A DNA stretch of 64,000 bases from Candidatus Ruminimicrobiellum bubulum (GCA_017651625.1 JAGCCP010000039.1:38030-102029); one strand, 5' to 3'. Positions 16,413 through 25,863 are shown, counted from the stretch's first letter. Made by a program: numbers and translations. Notes: generated by a model from the sequence alone, not told the origin.

Positions 16413-16553
16413 AAAAAACACTCCGTGTTTTTTAGCTTAGAGCTTATGGTTTAACGGCAACTACGAGATCCCGCATCAAGTGCGGGATGACAAACTTTTC
16501 AACCTTTCAACCCTTCAACCTTTCAACTATAAAATTTTGCAGAGCAAAATTTT
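16413..16553. repeat. Composite palindromic repeat, family 3, copy 1
   Basis: In order it contains an AAAAAACAC/GTGTTTTTT hairpin (16413-16433), AGCTTAGAGCTTATGG, the GATCCCGCA/TGCGGGATG hairpin with a TCAAG loop (16467-16489), a CAACCTTTCAA tandem tract, and an AAAATTTTGC/GCAAAATTTT hairpin (16531-16553). The same order recurs at 29544-29655 and, without the central hairpin, at about 30505-30658. It fills the whole gap between fumarase alpha and malic enzyme. Confidence 0.7.
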
Positions 16554-17887
16554 TATTTTGCTTTTTTAATAAATCCGTTTTTCATCATATCTGCAGTTAA
16601 TGCTCTGCTTCTTTTTATCATACTCATTGCTTGAGCATAAAACTGATCGTAACTTGCTTTTCTCTGTGCAACTTTTTCTTTTATAGCTTTTACTGCAACC
16701 GCTGCGGCAACTTTCGGATACACTTTCCAATCGTCCATAGTAGGTAATATCTGTGTAGGCTTTATTTTGTTGTTAGGAATACATGAAGCAAGTTCTACTG
16801 CTGCTGTAATACACATATTGTCGGTTATTGTTGTTGCTCTTGCATCAAGTGTTCCTCTAAACACTCCGGGGAACCCCAACGAGTTATTAACCTGATTTTC
16901 AAAATCGCTTCTGCCGGTTGCAACTACTGCTGCTCCCGCCTCTTTTGCTTCCCACGGCCAAATTTCAGGTACAGGGTTTGCACATGTAAACACTATAGGA
17001 TTTTTAGCCATCTTTTTAATCCATTCTTTCTTTATTACATCCGGTCCCGGTGTGGATAAACATATTAAAACGTCCGCGTTTTCCATTGCATTTTCTATTG
17101 TTCCTTCAACGTTTGAACCGTTGGTATCGCAACACATTGCCCACTTTTCAGGATGAGATTTTTTCAATTCTTTTCTTTTTTTATTCAATGTTCCTTTAGA
17201 ATCCACCATTATTATATTTGCAGGGTTTGCACCGTAAAACATTATAAGTCTTGCAATACAAATATTTGCCGAACCTGCACCCAACATTGCAATTTTAACT
17301 TTAGATATTTTTTTATTAACTACTTTTAATGCATTTATTAAACCTGCAAGTGTAACTAATGCTGTTCCCTGTTGATCGTCGTGCCATACAGGAATATGAC
17401 ATTCCTTTCTTAATGTGTAAAGTATAGGAAAACATTTCGGTTGAGCAATATCTTCCAAGTTTACACCGCCGAAAGAAGGTTGCAAAATTTTAACGGTATT
17501 AATTATTTCTTGTTGATCTTTCGTTGCAAGACAAATAGGATAAGCATCTACTCCGCCGAGATACTTGTATAACAATGCTTTTCCTTCCATAACAGGCATT
17601 GCCGCTTCAGGACCGATATCGCCAAGTCCCAATACTCTTGTTCCATCGCTGACTACCGCAACGGAGTTCCATTTGTTTGTATGTTCATATGCAAGTTCCA
17701 ACTGTTTGTTTATATCTTTACAAACCGCAGCTACTCCCGGACTGTACCATATTGCAAAATCGTTAAAATCTCTTATTCTGCATTTAGGAACAACTTCTAT
17801 TTTACCTTTATAAAAAGGGTGTAGCCTTCTTGCATCTTTGGATGGTTTTTCTGCCAACTTTAAAAGTTTTTTTACATTTGTTTTCAT
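16553..17887 (-). CDS. Malic enzyme (bacterial MaeB-type, without PTA domain)
   Basis: Malic enzyme decarboxylates malate to pyruvate with NAD(P)+. The 444-residue protein has the N-terminal malic domain ([32 protein letters not shown]), the [15 protein letters not shown] segment at about 168-182, and the [12 protein letters not shown]ossmann motif at about 200. It lacks the phosphotransacetylase-like C-terminal domain of the long MaeB form. An AAGGA ribosome site is about 10 bases before the ATG. With the adjacent fumarase genes it would link fumarate, malate and pyruvate. Confidence 0.93.
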   Translation of the reverse strand: MKTNVKKLLKLAEKPSKDARRLHPFYKGKIEVVPKCRIRDFNDFAIWYSPGVAAVCKDINKQLELAYEHTNKWNSVAVVSDGTRVLGLGDIGPEAAMPVMEGKALLYKYLGGVDAYPICLATKDQQEIINTVKILQPSFGGVNLEDIAQPKCFPILYTLRKECHIPVWHDDQQGTALVTLAGLINALKVVNKKISKVKIAMLGAGSANICIARLIMFYGANPANIIMVDSKGTLNKKRKELKKSHPEKWAMCCDTNGSNVEGTIENAMENADVLICLSTPGPDVIKKEWIKKMAKNPIVFTCANPVPEIWPWEAKEAGAAVVATGRSDFENQVNNSLGFPGVFRGTLDARATTITDNMCITAAVELASCIPNNKIKPTQILPTMDDWKVYPKVAAAVAVKAIKEKVAQRKASYDQFYAQAMSMIKRSRALTADMMKNGFIKKAK

Positions 17888-18345
17888 GGTAATATTTCCT
17901 TATATTAATTTATAATTATCTTATAAATTATACAAAATTTAACAATAATTATAAATTTTGGAGAAACGGATTTTTCTTTTAAATTCTAACTTTGTTTTTG
18001 GCTCAATCGAGTACCAATCGCTAACGCTTTCTTTTACGTACACTTCATTAGCCAAATACTTCGTTATAATTTAAAATCTGTAAATCCTTTGAATGCCAAG
18101 AACGACTAAACACACCGCAGTCGGCAAATGCTTCATTCTAAGCAAAAACTTTGAAACTCTTTGAGAGCAACCAACGACAAACGACAAAATTGATACATAT
18201 ATGCATTGAAGTATAGAGGTATGGATGCATGGAAACAGCAATTAGTAATTAGAAATCGACAACGGCAGGTTATAGAGTGATAGGGTTATTGGATTATAGG
18301 TTTAAACGACAACGACGAGATCCCGCATCGAGTGCGGGATGACAA
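17888..18345. repeat. Gene-free repeat-rich spacer with palindromic elements
   Basis: No supportable gene lies in this spacer. It contains family 1 copy 2 at about 17982-18110 (TTGGCTCAATCGAGTACCAA core; right arm GTACACTTCATTAGCCAAATAC), a partial third copy of its right half at about 18123-18172, and a GACAAACGACAAA-type tract. A third GATCCCGCA/TGCGGGAT hairpin lies at 18313-18345. An AT-rich stretch directly upstream of the malic enzyme gene (17888-17960) probably holds its promoter, but no clear -35/-10 pair with good spacing is seen. Confidence 0.65.
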
Positions 18346-18384
18346 ATAAAAAAGCCGGGAGAAGAATTTCTCTCCCAGTTTTTA
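18346..18384 (-). terminator. Terminator after the second exported-protein module
   Basis: On the minus strand CTGGGAGA pairs with TCTCCCGG (one T-G pair) around a short loop and is followed by CTTTTTT. It lies about 45 bp past the stop of the PorV-like gene. Confidence 0.7.
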
Positions 18385-18428
18385 TTATTATAAATTTAAA
18401 AGATAAATCTGTTCAGCTAATGAAATGA

Positions 18429-19355
18429 TTAAAATTTGAATGACAATGAGAAGAAATGCGACCCGTAAGAATCTTCCACTTCAAACGGAATTTCCAACGC
18501 ATAATCTACAACTAACTTAGTTTCGTTTGCGAACGCAAACTCATATCCAAAACCCATATTAAAGGCTTCTTCTCTACCACCTAATCTTATTGCCAATTTT
18601 CTATCTAACACATAACTTTCTACACCGGCTCTTATAAATGTTTCGCTATCTCTGAATATTACATCTAAAGCTGCCGTGAAATAAGGTATTTTTACCAAAG
18701 GTAACTCATCACTATAATAACTTAAACCTAAAACATTGGTATTTTTTACTTCATCTTTTTCCATGAATCCGATATCTGCAGGAACGATATATTTGCTGCT
18801 AAAACCTAATCCTATGCCGTTTGTGAACATTGCTAATACAGCGATGTCACCTGTCATTGCACCTTCGTATGTATTTAAATCTGTTTCTGATACATCAAAC
18901 TTTACTTCTTGCATCAAATATTTTAAATTTGCACCTGCACTTAATTCTACAATTTCACTATTTAATCTAAGTATATCGTTCAATACTCTTGCATAACCTA
19001 CACTGAAAGTATCTTCTCTTCTTAATCCCGGTGTAGATATTGAAGACCACGCAAAAGATATTGCACCGTACTGAGCACTTATAGGATGAACATATCCGGC
19101 ATAATTGGAAGCTATTTCTACTCCGTCAAGGCCTGCAAAAAGTCTTGATCCCATCAATGTTGCTTCTTTTTGTGCGGCAAATGCAGTACCTGCAACGTTA
19201 TATAACGGTGCATTTGCATCGTTAGATACAGCGGTAAATGCTCCGCCCATACCTAACGCTCTTACGCCCCAATAGGTATCGTCAAAAGCAGCGTATGCCT
19301 GTTGAGTTGCAAAAAATACTATGGTTAATAATAATACTGCTAATAACTTTTTCAT
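18429..19355 (-). CDS. PorV-like outer-membrane barrel, copy 2 (protein D2)
   Basis: The 308-residue protein has a signal peptide (residues 1-22). It then opens with TYWGVRALGMGGAFTAVSND and APLYNVAGTAF, the glycine-rich N-terminal plug typical of FadL-like PorV/UPF0164 barrels. Repeated amphipathic strands end in SYGSHFFSLSFKF with a terminal Phe. PorV in type IX secretion escorts cargo at the outer surface. It is clearly paralogous to the gene at 23555-24484, sharing TYWGVRALGMGGAFTAV and EEAFN(M/I)GFGYEF. As last gene of module 2 it probably exports or anchors proteins A2/B2/C2. That role is inference. Confidence 0.75.
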   Translation of the reverse strand: MKKLLAVLLLTIVFFATQQAYAAFDDTYWGVRALGMGGAFTAVSNDANAPLYNVAGTAFAAQKEATLMGSRLFAGLDGVEIASNYAGYVHPISAQYGAISFAWSSISTPGLRREDTFSVGYARVLNDILRLNSEIVELSAGANLKYLMQEVKFDVSETDLNTYEGAMTGDIAVLAMFTNGIGLGFSSKYIVPADIGFMEKDEVKNTNVLGLSYYSDELPLVKIPYFTAALDVIFRDSETFIRAGVESYVLDRKLAIRLGGREEAFNMGFGYEFAFANETKLVVDYALEIPFEVEDSYGSHFFSLSFKF

Positions 19356-19364
19356 TTCAATTTT

Positions 19365-20555
19365 TTACCAAACGAAAGCGATTGTTCCGCTTATTACATC
19401 GCCACCGTCTTTCAACTTAATTTGATAAATATATGTTCCGCTTTCTGCCCAATCACCATTATCTTTTTTACCATCCCAAATGGTAGGATCGGATCCGTCA
19501 GCGGATATTTTTCTTATTTTTCTGCCTTTCAAATTGTATATTGTTATACTGTCACCCTGTTGCAAATATTTAAATTCAAAGCCCGGATAATTGCTACCAA
19601 TTTTACCTTTTACAACAATTCTGTTATCCGGTCTGTAACTTGATTTTGATAATGAAATACTTTCTATCACCCTATACAAACCTATATCTGCAGCTGCAAA
19701 TGAATATAATTGATAAGTTTTATCTACAGATAAATTTGCACCGGCTGCTGTTTCCCATTCTGCTCCGTTCTGATACTGCATAGTAAACTTAGATGCTTCT
19801 GTTTCTGTCTGTAACGGAAGATTTTTTATTATTATCGGATTATTAATTTCAGTTACACCTTCAACATCAACAGATGCTGCAGAAATAACATTTTCTCTTT
19901 CTTGACCTGTTCCGCTTGAAGATGAAGCATCCTCTAAAAAGTCTACAACTACATGATGTTCACCATCATATGCATTCGGAGAAACAGAAACGGTTACATA
20001 ACCGTTGTCACCTTTAGATTGATCTCCGCAAAAAACTGATATTTGACCACCTGCAGCAATATCACCTTCTATTTTACTTATAACATTTGCCGTAACAAAT
20101 GTTGTTGAAGATGCATCCGCAGGAGCATAAAGTACATATTCACTGGTTGCGTTATTTTCCTCGGGAATAGTAAATGTAACAGCAATTCTGTATTCCACTA
20201 TGGAATTATCTTTTGTTATTTCACCTTTCTTTGTTCCAAGATAAAAATCCCTGTCTTCCATTACAGCATCGTTAGTACTGGTCTTAACTTCACCGGAATC
20301 TATCTTGTATTCCAAAACGGCTTTTGCGGAAGTAGCTTCACCAAAATCAACACGAATTTTTGCATTTAAAATTCCCTCTGCTAAAACAGTGTCTATTTTA
20401 TCGTGTTTAACTTCCGGTTCTATAAACGAAAAATCAGCCACAGATGATATAGTTTTATAAGGTTCGCTTGATGCCGCATAAACATCAACAACCAAAAACG
20501 ATACCATAATTGCAACTACTATTAAGAGTGAAAGTTTTTTATAAATTCTTTCCAT
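19365..20555 (-). CDS. Exported protein with FlgD-like C-terminal domain, copy 2 (protein C2)
   Basis: The 396-residue protein has a signal peptide (to about VDVYAASS). The middle is a beta-rich region without recognised motifs. The C-terminal segment of about 90 residues is of FlgD-Ig/secretion-tail type: SYRPDNRIVVKGKIGS, DSITIYNLKGRKIRKI, WDGKKDNGDWAESGTYIY, and the end GTIAFVW. Such Ig-like tails are found on proteins exported with PorV-type barrels. Start 20555 (MERIYKK) is preferred to a TTG at 20576; both overlap gene E by a few tens of bases. It is paralogous to 24511-25863, most clearly in the tail. Confidence 0.65.
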   Translation of the reverse strand: MERIYKKLSLLIVVAIMVSFLVVDVYAASSEPYKTISSVADFSFIEPEVKHDKIDTVLAEGILNAKIRVDFGEATSAKAVLEYKIDSGEVKTSTNDAVMEDRDFYLGTKKGEITKDNSIVEYRIAVTFTIPEENNATSEYVLYAPADASSTTFVTANVISKIEGDIAAGGQISVFCGDQSKGDNGYVTVSVSPNAYDGEHHVVVDFLEDASSSSGTGQERENVISAASVDVEGVTEINNPIIIKNLPLQTETEASKFTMQYQNGAEWETAAGANLSVDKTYQLYSFAAADIGLYRVIESISLSKSSYRPDNRIVVKGKIGSNYPGFEFKYLQQGDSITIYNLKGRKIRKISADGSDPTIWDGKKDNGDWAESGTYIYQIKLKDGGDVISGTIAFVW

Positions 20556-21340
20556 TTGGCTTTTAATTTTTCCCAAAAACTTTTTACTATTCCTGCTCTA
20601 TCTTTTTCAACTTCAAATTTAACTTCTTTGGTTGCTTGTTTTCCTAAATCTTCTATGGTAAAAACAGCAACATATGTTCCGTCGTCCAAGTCGCACATTT
20701 CCCCTACAAATTGTTTTGAACTCTCACAAAAAGTTGGAACCGTTTCTTCTATATCAATACTTTTTATTTCTTTTGTTTTCTTAGAATCATAAATATGTAT
20801 TTTACCGGAATGTCTTATATGAATATTACCGGTATTCTTTACAATCATCCTATAATACAATTTTCCGTCTGCAGGATTTTTAGCAAAATCCAAAGATTCT
20901 ATTTCAAAATTTATATTTTCGGTTCCCTCAACTATAACATAAATAGGAACGGAAATCGAAAGATTTACCGTAGAACTTTGATCTACACTAAATTTTACTC
21001 TACCACACAGAGATCCTTTCATCTTTTCGTTTATAGTAACTTCATAAGGCACTTTTATCGTTTCGCCCGGATTTAAAGTAAATTCCGTTTTTTCAATTTT
21101 GAGCCAATCGTTAACATCCACACCTTCGTTTTCCGAAAAACAGTTCCCGTTAGACAAAGTTACAGTAAATGTCATTGGTGTTTCGAATTTACTTGTAACC
21201 ACATATGCATTTTCATAAGATGAACCCGGCACACCAGAAACATTAATTACAGTTGGAGTTACCGAGAAATTTGCAAAAGACAAAGAACATAAAAACATTA
21301 AACAAAAAGTAACTATATATTTTTTCATAAAGTTATTCAT
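20522..21340 (-). CDS. Exported Ig-like protein unique to module 2 (protein E)
   Basis: The 272-residue protein has a signal peptide (through about SLSFA) and two Ig-like regions. The first (FSVTPTVINVSGVPGSSYEN, WLKIEKTEFTLNPGETIKVPYEV) resembles periplasmic-chaperone-like or DUF916-like beta-sandwiches. The second contains KLYYRMIVKNTGNIHIRHSG. It has four Cys residues that may form disulfides, and a basic amphipathic C-terminal helix (FWEKLKAKWKEF). It lies between B2 and C2 with overlaps on both sides; module 1 has no counterpart. A role in folding or displaying module proteins is a guess. An ATG at 21328 would shorten the N-terminus by four residues. Confidence 0.55.
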   Translation of the reverse strand: MNNFMKKYIVTFCLMFLCSLSFANFSVTPTVINVSGVPGSSYENAYVVTSKFETPMTFTVTLSNGNCFSENEGVDVNDWLKIEKTEFTLNPGETIKVPYEVTINEKMKGSLCGRVKFSVDQSSTVNLSISVPIYVIVEGTENINFEIESLDFAKNPADGKLYYRMIVKNTGNIHIRHSGKIHIYDSKKTKEIKSIDIEETVPTFCESSKQFVGEMCDLDDGTYVAVFTIEDLGKQATKEVKFEVEKDRAGIVKSFWEKLKAKWKEFIKNFHS

Positions 21341-22655
21341 AACTTAAATTAATTACAAAACTCGTAGTATATTTTACCGCTTTTGCCTTTCTTGTATCGC
21401 ATGCTAAAAACAATTTAGGCTTTCTTTCATAAAAATTAGTAAGTGCATCATAATACTCATGAACTACACCACCCGCATCCGTATTTTCAAAAGTGTGGCA
21501 CCCTGATTGTGAAGGATTGCCTGAAATATTTTGCCAAATTACGGAGGCATCACTTGTATCTCCGTTTGCTTTTACAAAGAACCATGGATACAACCATTTT
21601 ACACCTTCATCCTGAAGAAACTCAACTTTACCGGCATCGTATAATCCAAAAAATTCTCCGGCTTCACTTTTATTTTCACCGATTTGTAAAGTATTTTTAT
21701 TTTGAAACGGATTACTTTGAGCATCATAGTCTGTATACACATACGGTAAAGTAGAACAACTTATTTTCCATGCCATAGGTAAAACATCATCTATGGTATC
21801 ATTGTATAAACCCGCTGTTGTTGTACTTGTATTATTTGAATAAAATCTTACTTTCCAATTATTACTGCTGAAATCTCCGTCAACATCTAATTCCAAATAT
21901 TGATCTGCAACAACCCAACCTTGTCCGAAAGTATCTTCGGAAAAAGATATAGGAGCTGTTTGATCGGAAACTTCAGAATTATCGGAAACTTTTTTTCTTA
22001 CAACAGAAAATTCCGCTCCCGAACTTTTAATCCAACGAATGTTGTCGAGCTCTATATACTCACCTTCAACATAATTGGCTTCCGGCAAATTAAAGAAGAA
22101 CAAGTAACCGGTTGATGCTAACTTTGATTCTGTGATTCTACTATCGGTAGAAGATGTTAACGGGAATGAAATTTCTTGCCATTGCCCGTTAGCCGAAAAC
22201 CCTAAACTTGACAAAGGAACCATTATTTCATCTGACCCTGCTTTAATACCAACTCTTAAATTTACAATATTGGAATTAGTTGAACGAGCATAAAATTTCA
22301 ATTCGCCGCCATAATATCCTGACATATTGACAGATCTGCCGGTATTTATTGAGGCAAAACCGCCTCCACCATATTTCCATATTGAGTGAGGTATATCCGG
22401 CGCTCCGTTAGTGAGTTTAGAGTAAGATTTACCTTCCGCTGGAGTATCTGTTTTTGTTTCTCCGTACATAGATTGGTTTGCCCAAAGTTGAAACTCAACC
22501 GCATCTTCATCGGAAGAAACCGCTCCGTAATGTGTTCCGTTAAAATTGTCGGAATAAACACTATAAACATTTCTTGTATTGTTTCCGGCAAGAACAACAG
22601 TTGCCGTAGCAAATAAGAAAACAAATAATAATGATATAAATTTTTTAAAATCCAT
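21333..22655 (-). CDS. Exported carbohydrate-binding-like protein, copy 2 (protein B2)
   Basis: The 440-residue protein has a signal peptide (to about VVLAGN). Its N-terminal beta-sandwich region shows the pattern of galactose-binding/CBM domains (YSDNFNG, YYGGELKFYARST, WQEISFPLTS, YIELDNIRWIKSSG). The C-terminal region of about 200 residues resembles the small A proteins: GWVVADQYLELDV, WKVRFYSNN, a PMAWK segment, KPKLFLAC and an end in SFVINLSYE. It is paralogous to 25898-27154. The layout suggests an adhesin-like fusion of a glycan-binding domain with an A-type assembly domain; no catalytic residues are evident. Confidence 0.55.
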   Translation of the reverse strand: MDFKKFISLLFVFLFATATVVLAGNNTRNVYSVYSDNFNGTHYGAVSSDEDAVEFQLWANQSMYGETKTDTPAEGKSYSKLTNGAPDIPHSIWKYGGGGFASINTGRSVNMSGYYGGELKFYARSTNSNIVNLRVGIKAGSDEIMVPLSSLGFSANGQWQEISFPLTSSTDSRITESKLASTGYLFFFNLPEANYVEGEYIELDNIRWIKSSGAEFSVVRKKVSDNSEVSDQTAPISFSEDTFGQGWVVADQYLELDVDGDFSSNNWKVRFYSNNTSTTTAGLYNDTIDDVLPMAWKISCSTLPYVYTDYDAQSNPFQNKNTLQIGENKSEAGEFFGLYDAGKVEFLQDEGVKWLYPWFFVKANGDTSDASVIWQNISGNPSQSGCHTFENTDAGGVVHEYYDALTNFYERKPKLFLACDTRKAKAVKYTTSFVINLSYE

Positions 22656-22657
22656 AA

Positions 22658-23431
22658 TTATTCAACAACCTTTATAATATATATTTGATCCGTTCCAAAA
22701 ACATCTTTACGATTTATATTCATAAAGTTTCCACCGAAATACATATATGCGGTTTTACTTTGCTGTACTGCATTCGGTGCCCAAGGATTATACCCGGATT
22801 CATCATAAGGATAAAAAACTATTCCACCGGTATTTGCACAAGCAATTATAGTATATTCAACATTAAAATTACTATCGGCTTGATCGGTAAAATATCTTGC
22901 AACTTTCTCCCCTGTAACAGGCGTCATAACATCAGGATCGTATTCCTGTTGCAAATCCGAACTTGACAATTTGTTTATCGTAAAAAGATAACTTAGAGGA
23001 ACATAGCCACGATGTTCACCACCTTGCAATTCTTTGTTTACTAAACCACTATAAACTGTTGAACCGTCAGCATTTGTTCTCGGTGTTGTTGATTTGTATA
23101 CTGTACTTTCTGTATTTTTTTGATATAAATAATAGCTTATCGTAGGATCCGTTACCGTAGCTTTTATAACGGCATAACTCGTCGACCATACCCATTGAGG
23201 AGTACTTTTACCGAGAGAGATATCTTGAACTTTCCAATTTATTGTTTCCGTACTTTCGTCGTCGGAAATATTTTTTAATTCAAAAGAAATATCCACTGAT
23301 CCCATGTTACTAAAATCCGCAACTACATCTACTGTTCCGACAGTACCCGACGAGATAACAGCGGCACAAACTATATTCGAACTAAAAAATAATAGAGATG
23401 AAATAAGAAATAAACCAAAAATTTTTTTCAT
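22658..23431 (-). CDS. Exported A-family protein, copy 2 (protein A2)
   Basis: The 257-residue protein has a signal peptide (to about NIVCAAV). It then has beta-strands including FSNMGSVDISFELKNI, WVWSTSYAVIKATV, a GYVPLSY motif, KTAYMYFGGNFMNINRKD and IYIIKVVE at the end. The same landmarks occur in A1 (FTFQLKNV, WVRADQYAVVAATI, GYIPVFYS, TAYMYFFGGFKDV). It resembles no family I can name. It is first gene of module 2, directly behind a near-consensus promoter. Confidence 0.55.
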   Translation of the reverse strand: MKKIFGLFLISSLLFFSSNIVCAAVISSGTVGTVDVVADFSNMGSVDISFELKNISDDESTETINWKVQDISLGKSTPQWVWSTSYAVIKATVTDPTISYYLYQKNTESTVYKSTTPRTNADGSTVYSGLVNKELQGGEHRGYVPLSYLFTINKLSSSDLQQEYDPDVMTPVTGEKVARYFTDQADSNFNVEYTIIACANTGGIVFYPYDESGYNPWAPNAVQQSKTAYMYFGGNFMNINRKDVFGTDQIYIIKVVE

Positions 23432-23466
23432 TTATTTATCTTTTCTCAACGAAATTTATTAGTATT

Positions 23467-23495
23467 ATTATACAAATTTAGTTAATCATTTACAA
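23467..23495 (-). promoter_or_regulatory. Sigma70-type promoter of module 2
   Basis: On the minus strand TTGTAA (23495-23490) is followed after 17 bases by TATAAT (23472-23467), about 35 bases upstream of the A2 start. It lies just after the module 1 terminator, so module 2 is an independent transcription unit. Confidence 0.7.
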
Positions 23496-23507
23496 GAGGA
23501 AAATAAA

Positions 23508-23537
23508 AAAACGGGAAGATTTTTTTCTTCCCGTTTT
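23508..23537 (-). terminator. Terminator after module 1
   Basis: AAAACGGGAAG pairs with CTTCCCGTTTT around an A/T loop, with a T-run beyond it on the minus strand. It lies 18 bp past the PorV-like D1 stop. Confidence 0.85.
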
Positions 23538-23554
23538 CATTATTTTAAAAAGTA

Positions 23555-24484
23555 TTAGTTAAATCTAAAAGATAATGCTATGAAATGAGAACCATAAGAT
23601 TCTTCTATTTCGAACGGCAACTCAAAAGCATAATCTATTACTAATGTAGAATCATTTAAGAACGTAAATTCATATCCGAAACCGATATTAAACGCTTCTT
23701 CTCTTCCGCCGAGTCTTATTCCTAACTTATCATCCAATATGTAACTTTCCAAACCGATTCTGAACTTTACTTCATCATCTATGAATATCACATCCAAATC
23801 TGCCGTAAATGTCGGTATATTTACATACGGTAACAACTCACTGAAATATCCTATACCGATTACATTCATGTTACTTACAGTATCTTTTTCTTCGTAACCG
23901 ATATCGGGAGCCGTTAAATATTTACTGCTGAAACCTAATCTTAATCCGTTTTCAAAGGTTGCCAATATACCGATATCACCGGTTATTGCTCCTTTACTAT
24001 CTGAAAGATCTTTATCTTCTTCATCAAAATTGATTTCTTGTCTTAAATATTTTATGTTCAAACCTGCTGATAAGTTTACATAATAATCATCTATTCCGGT
24101 AATATCATTTAACTTTCTTGCATAACCTACGTTGAATGTATCGTATCTTGCAAGTCCCGGTGTTCCGAGTGATGACCATGCAAATGATGCCGAACCCCAC
24201 TCATCCGAAATAGGATATACAAAACCTAAATAGTTTGCTGCTATTTCTACTCCGTCAAGACCTGCAAACAATCTTGATCCCATGAGTGTTACTTCTTTCT
24301 GTACACAATTTGCTATACCCGCAATGTTATACAAAGGTGCATTGGCATCGTTTACTACTGCAGTAAATGCTCCGCCCATACCTAACGCTCTTACGCCCCA
24401 ATAGGTATCTTCAAAAGCTGCTTGAGCTTTCTGGGCTGCTACTACCATTATGGTTAATAATAATACTGCTAAAAACTTTTTCAT
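23555..24484 (-). CDS. PorV-like outer-membrane barrel, copy 1 (protein D1)
   Basis: The 309-residue protein starts at MKKFLAVLLLT (24484; an upstream start at 24502 adds six basic residues) and has a signal peptide to about AQAAFE. The PorV/UPF0164 N-terminus is TYWGVRALGMGGAFTAVVND with APLYNIAGIAN. Strands continue to ESYGSHFIALSFRFN. Sequence shared with D2 over the full length shows duplication followed by divergence. As the last gene of module 1 it probably serves as the outer-membrane factor for A1, B1 or C1, by analogy with PorV in type IX secretion. Confidence 0.75.
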   Translation of the reverse strand: MKKFLAVLLLTIMVVAAQKAQAAFEDTYWGVRALGMGGAFTAVVNDANAPLYNIAGIANCVQKEVTLMGSRLFAGLDGVEIAANYLGFVYPISDEWGSASFAWSSLGTPGLARYDTFNVGYARKLNDITGIDDYYVNLSAGLNIKYLRQEINFDEEDKDLSDSKGAITGDIGILATFENGLRLGFSSKYLTAPDIGYEEKDTVSNMNVIGIGYFSELLPYVNIPTFTADLDVIFIDDEVKFRIGLESYILDDKLGIRLGGREEAFNIGFGYEFTFLNDSTLVIDYAFELPFEIEESYGSHFIALSFRFN

Positions 24485-24510
24485 GCGTACCTTTTTTTTC
24501 AAATTTTATA

Positions 24511-25863
24511 CTACCAAACAAACGATATTGTTCCGCTTACTAATTTACTCTTATCTTTTAACTTAATTTGATAAATATATATACCGCTCTTTGCCCAATC
24601 ACCGCTATTATTTGTTCCTTCTCTACCTAACCATTCAAAGCCGTCAGCTGTTCCCGCATTAAGTTCTGCAACTTTCTTACCGCTTACATTGTATATCTTA
24701 ACAACATCGCCTTCTTTCAAATTACCAAACTTAAATCCGCCATAAGTTGATATTCTCGATTTTACTCTTACTCTCTTTGCAGGTCTATAACCTTCTTCCG
24801 GAATTTCGATTACTGCTATTATTCTAGTCCAAGCATTAGCAACATCCGGATAACTTAATATAAGCTTACCATCTTCGTTTTCATGAACACTTAAAAGAGG
24901 TTTTTGTGAATCATCTATCTCCATCCAACCTTCTTCAGTAGTAATCTCTCGAGTTGTCGTATCATAAGCTTCTAAATTTAAATTATATTGCATAATAAAC
25001 TTTGTTGCCTTTCTGCAAAGGTCAATATCAGCATCACCAACAGGTTCTTTCACTGCCATATTAGGATAAACCACAGTACCGCCATTTTCATCTGTTACAC
25101 ATGTAAAACCTGCACTTTCAAGTTCTTCAGCATTAAAAATAGTTAAAATATCTTGAGCAGTTAAACCTATACCCGTTCTAAAACATTCACTTTGTGTTTT
25201 AGCTTTAAAAAGACCGAATGCTCCAGAAGCACTACCACTATTTGCAATAGAACCGAATCTAAACGTCCAGTTAATGTATCTACCGGAAAGAGTAGGATAT
25301 GCTTGTTTTACACCTACCCAATCAGGTTGAGATTGGTCACCTGTAGGTTGATATAAAGTATACTCTTCACCCATATCTAAGTACAATGTTTTTGAATCTA
25401 TAATTTCTACAGGTTGATAAGAACCTACAGGAACTTCCAAATGAACTATCTCACCATCTGTTTTCTTTGTTTGAAAATCACCGCTAACTCTATAGTTTAC
25501 GGTTCCGCCTATATAAGAATTAGGAATTACTCTTGTGCCGGGATAAAAAATTCCATCAGCTTCTACGGTACAATCAGGACCTTTTTGAATATTAGCTTCA
25601 TCTTCGTTAAAGTAATACTTTACATTTGTAACAGCAGACTCACAAAGACGACTCAAATGTACCTCTGTTTTAGGTTTAACAACCATGTTACAACTTATAA
25701 CTTCTTCAACTCTGGGTTCATCGTGAATCAAGTCCGGATTATAATCATCAAATTCAGCAAGAGCTAAATATCTAGCCGGTTCCGTTTCCGATTGAACCGG
25801 GATATTCAACATAAACACCATTGTTAAAGATAAGGTTAATGATAATATTTTTTTCATTTTCAT
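24511..25863 (-). CDS. Exported protein with FlgD-like C-terminal domain, copy 1 (protein C1)
   Basis: The 450-residue protein has a signal peptide (through about IPVQSE), a long beta-rich middle region with several Cys, and a C-terminal FlgD-Ig-like tail. Tail motifs are GYRPAKRVRVKSRIS, GDVVKIYNVSGKKVAEL, SGDWAKSGIYIYQIKLKD and a terminal SGTISFVW. The tail is nearly the same as that of C2 (SGTIAFVW) while the middle regions have diverged. That pattern fits a conserved export or anchoring signal with a variable passenger. It sits between B1 and the PorV-like D1. Confidence 0.65.
   Translation of the reverse strand: MKMKKILSLTLSLTMVFMLNIPVQSETEPARYLALAEFDDYNPDLIHDEPRVEEVISCNMVVKPKTEVHLSRLCESAVTNVKYYFNEDEANIQKGPDCTVEADGIFYPGTRVIPNSYIGGTVNYRVSGDFQTKKTDGEIVHLEVPVGSYQPVEIIDSKTLYLDMGEEYTLYQPTGDQSQPDWVGVKQAYPTLSGRYINWTFRFGSIANSGSASGAFGLFKAKTQSECFRTGIGLTAQDILTIFNAEELESAGFTCVTDENGGTVVYPNMAVKEPVGDADIDLCRKATKFIMQYNLNLEAYDTTTREITTEEGWMEIDDSQKPLLSVHENEDGKLILSYPDVANAWTRIIAVIEIPEEGYRPAKRVRVKSRISTYGGFKFGNLKEGDVVKIYNVSGKKVAELNAGTADGFEWLGREGTNNSGDWAKSGIYIYQIKLKDKSKLVSGTISFVW

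Noticed and set aside
17888..17960. Promoter of the malic enzyme gene
   Set aside because: Several TATAAT-like boxes exist but none has a convincing -35 at 16-18 bases, so no site was called.
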